DNA from: JBBRFH01 sp038224615
GTDB taxonomy: Bacteria > Planctomycetota > Phycisphaerae > Tepidisphaerales > Tepidisphaeraceae
Length of the DNA stretch: 6,598 nt
Direction: 5' to 3'
NCBI GenBank assembly: GCA_038224615.1
Contig: JBBRFH010000198.1
Span: 1 to 6,598, forward strand
Positions 5,718-6,598 of the stretch are shown here, one piece after another. The stretch's first letter is position 1. Each line of letters opens with the position of its first letter. The position numbers and the translations under genes were made by a program. The notes under the pieces were generated by a model, which saw only the letters and a program-made list of their open reading frames with translations, did not search any database and was not told where the DNA came from.

Positions 5718-6491
5718 CTACCATGCACCGGGATAGTAGAACAAGCAGGCACCGTTGGTACGGGGGGGGTCAAGCCATGTTAGTGGGCCGACTTCAACGT
5801 GCCAGTCTGTGAACAGAACAGCGTTACCACCGGGATGGATTGCACTTTTCAGCCCGCCGAAAGACCAAGGCGAGCAGAGCATTCCGTGAGGCCACCCGTG
5901 GTTCTCCACCAGGACGGGAAACAGCCGCCGGGTGGTGTTGATCATGCATTGTCCGTTATTGCTGGCAGGCATGTCCTTCAGCCGGACACCGGTCCAGAGG
6001 ATGGGGGACGATTTCCACCCGAATACCTCCAGCGCTCTATAGCTGCTGTAATAGGGGTTTGACGCGGTATAATCCTGCGGTCGCCCTTGCTTGTCGATGG
6101 GGCATGAAAAAACATCGTGCTTGGTTCGGTTTTGTTCAGTGGTGGTGGCGACGTATTTCCGTTCGGCCAGGCGGCTCACCCAGCCGCTGCCATAGATGCC
6201 CAGCCAGTAGGAGGGTTCGCTGGTCGACACTTGGACATCGGCCAACGGCAGGGCGTTGCGGTTGTCGAATGTATACTGCATCATGCCCATGCCAACCTGG
6301 CGCAGATTGGACATGCACGCGACTCTTTGCCCTGCTTTTCTCGCTTTATTCAGGGCCGGGAGCAAAATTGAAATAAGAAGGGCGATGATGCCTATAACCA
6401 CCAGCAGTTCCACCAGCGTAAACGCCTTGCCGGTGGCGAACGGTCGTTGAGCTTGCTTGGAATTGCGATTGCGATGAATGTCCAGTGCCAT
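5718..6491 (-). CDS. Prepilin-type N-terminal methylation domain protein (type II pseudopilin-like)
   Basis: The 257-residue protein has a 23-residue basic leader followed by FTLVELLVVIGIIALLISIL (24-43), the class III prepilin signal and hydrophobic spine, with Glu at +5. Prepilin peptidase would cut before Phe24; the residue before the cut is Ala23 (GKA/F) instead of the usual Gly. After the spine come PALNKARKAGQRVACMSNLRQ-type sequence and a globular domain with scattered cysteines. Near the end HPGGNAVLFTDWH carries His219-x9-Asp229, a variant of the H-x9-DG motif of planctomycete DUF1559/prepilin-like proteins, with Trp for Gly. The ATG at 6491 is preferred over the one at 6524 because GGAGG (6497-6501) lies 5 bases upstream. 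The protein is probably inserted in the inner membrane and may join a type II secretion- or type IV pilus-like fibre. No secretion partner genes are nearby; the exact role is unknown. Confidence 0.88.
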   Translation of the reverse strand: MALDIHRNRNSKQAQRPFATGKAFTLVELLVVIGIIALLISILLPALNKARKAGQRVACMSNLRQVGMGMMQYTFDNRNALPLADVQVSTSEPSYWLGIYGSGWVSRLAERKYVATTTEQNRTKHDVFSCPIDKQGRPQDYTASNPYYSSYRALEVFGWKSSPILWTGVRLKDMPASNNGQCMINTTRRLFPVLVENHGWPHGMLCSPWSFGGLKSAIHPGGNAVLFTDWHVEVGPLTWLDPPRTNGACLFYYPGAW

Positions 6492-6496
6492 AAAAG

Positions 6497-6501
6497 CCTC
6501 C
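6497..6501 (-). promoter_or_regulatory. Ribosome binding site deciding the prepilin-like start
   Basis: GGAGG on the minus strand is fully complementary to the CCTCC of the 16S end in this same window, 5 bases before the ATG at 6491. The longer alternative start at 6524 has no comparable site, so the shorter protein is chosen. Confidence 0.8.
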
Positions 6502-6553
6502 GGATTGGTTGAACTCTTATCCATTCGACCCCGCCCGTGCTTGAAACTGAAAA

Positions 6554-6584
6554 CGGACGATACGGATTAACTCCGTATCGTCCG
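6554..6584 (-). terminator. Perfect hairpin upstream of the prepilin-like gene
   Basis: The stem CGGACGATACGGA (6554-6566) / TCCGTATCGTCCG (6572-6584) is a perfect 13-bp match with a 5-base loop. On the minus strand it is followed by TTTTCAGTTTC, which suits a terminator for a minus-strand gene beyond the right edge. If so, the prepilin-like gene needs its own promoter within the ~60 bases between this hairpin and 6491; only a weak TTCAAG / GATAAG pair (18-base gap) is visible there. Confidence 0.7.
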
Positions 6585-6598
6585 AAAGCGTTGGCACT

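Overview
The window looks like a piece of a GC-rich chromosome from the Planctomycetota, probably the Phycisphaerae side of the phylum. Three things point there. The 3' end of a 16S rRNA gene is followed within about 160 bases by a strong terminator, with no tRNA or 23S gene behind it. There is a prepilin-like protein of the FTLVELLVVIGIIALLI type with a C-terminal H-x9-D motif, a class greatly expanded in planctomycetes. The intergenic spacers are long and rich in hairpins. This placement is inferred from sequence traits, not from a database search.

Layout. Bases 1-124 (+) are the 16S 3' end, followed by its trailer and a perfect 13-bp terminator (281-317). A candidate promoter (390-418) leads into a coiled-coil zinc-ribbon protein of the COG1579 type (454-1425, +), then an imperfect palindromic element (1442-1511), then ribonuclease HI (rnhA, 1534-2025, +). 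A perfect hairpin (2088-2117) separates rnhA from the convergent minus-strand pair rpsO (4773-5042) and pnp (2150-4390), the classic S15/PNPase order. Between these two lie an intrinsic terminator and a roughly 330-base spacer carrying an inverted repeat. Upstream of rpsO are a leader with two hairpins and a sigma70-like promoter (5145-5173). A roughly 460-base stretch (5174-5632) has no confident gene but shows coding-like composition on the plus strand, probably a relic. The right part holds a minus-strand prepilin-like gene (5718-6491) between two perfect hairpins, 5651-5682 downstream and 6554-6584 upstream.

How the genes relate. Most of the window is RNA biology: 16S rRNA, S15 (which binds 16S rRNA), PNPase (3'-5' RNA decay), RNase HI (removal of RNA-DNA hybrids), and a zinc-ribbon coiled-coil protein next to RNase HI. 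The last pairing recalls the actinobacterial Nif3 / zinc-ribbon / RNase H cluster. The prepilin-like protein is unrelated. I see no defence system, CRISPR array, integrase or transposase. The main points worth following are the zinc-ribbon/RNase HI linkage with its degenerate zinc site, the rpsO leader, and the frame-broken coding relic.
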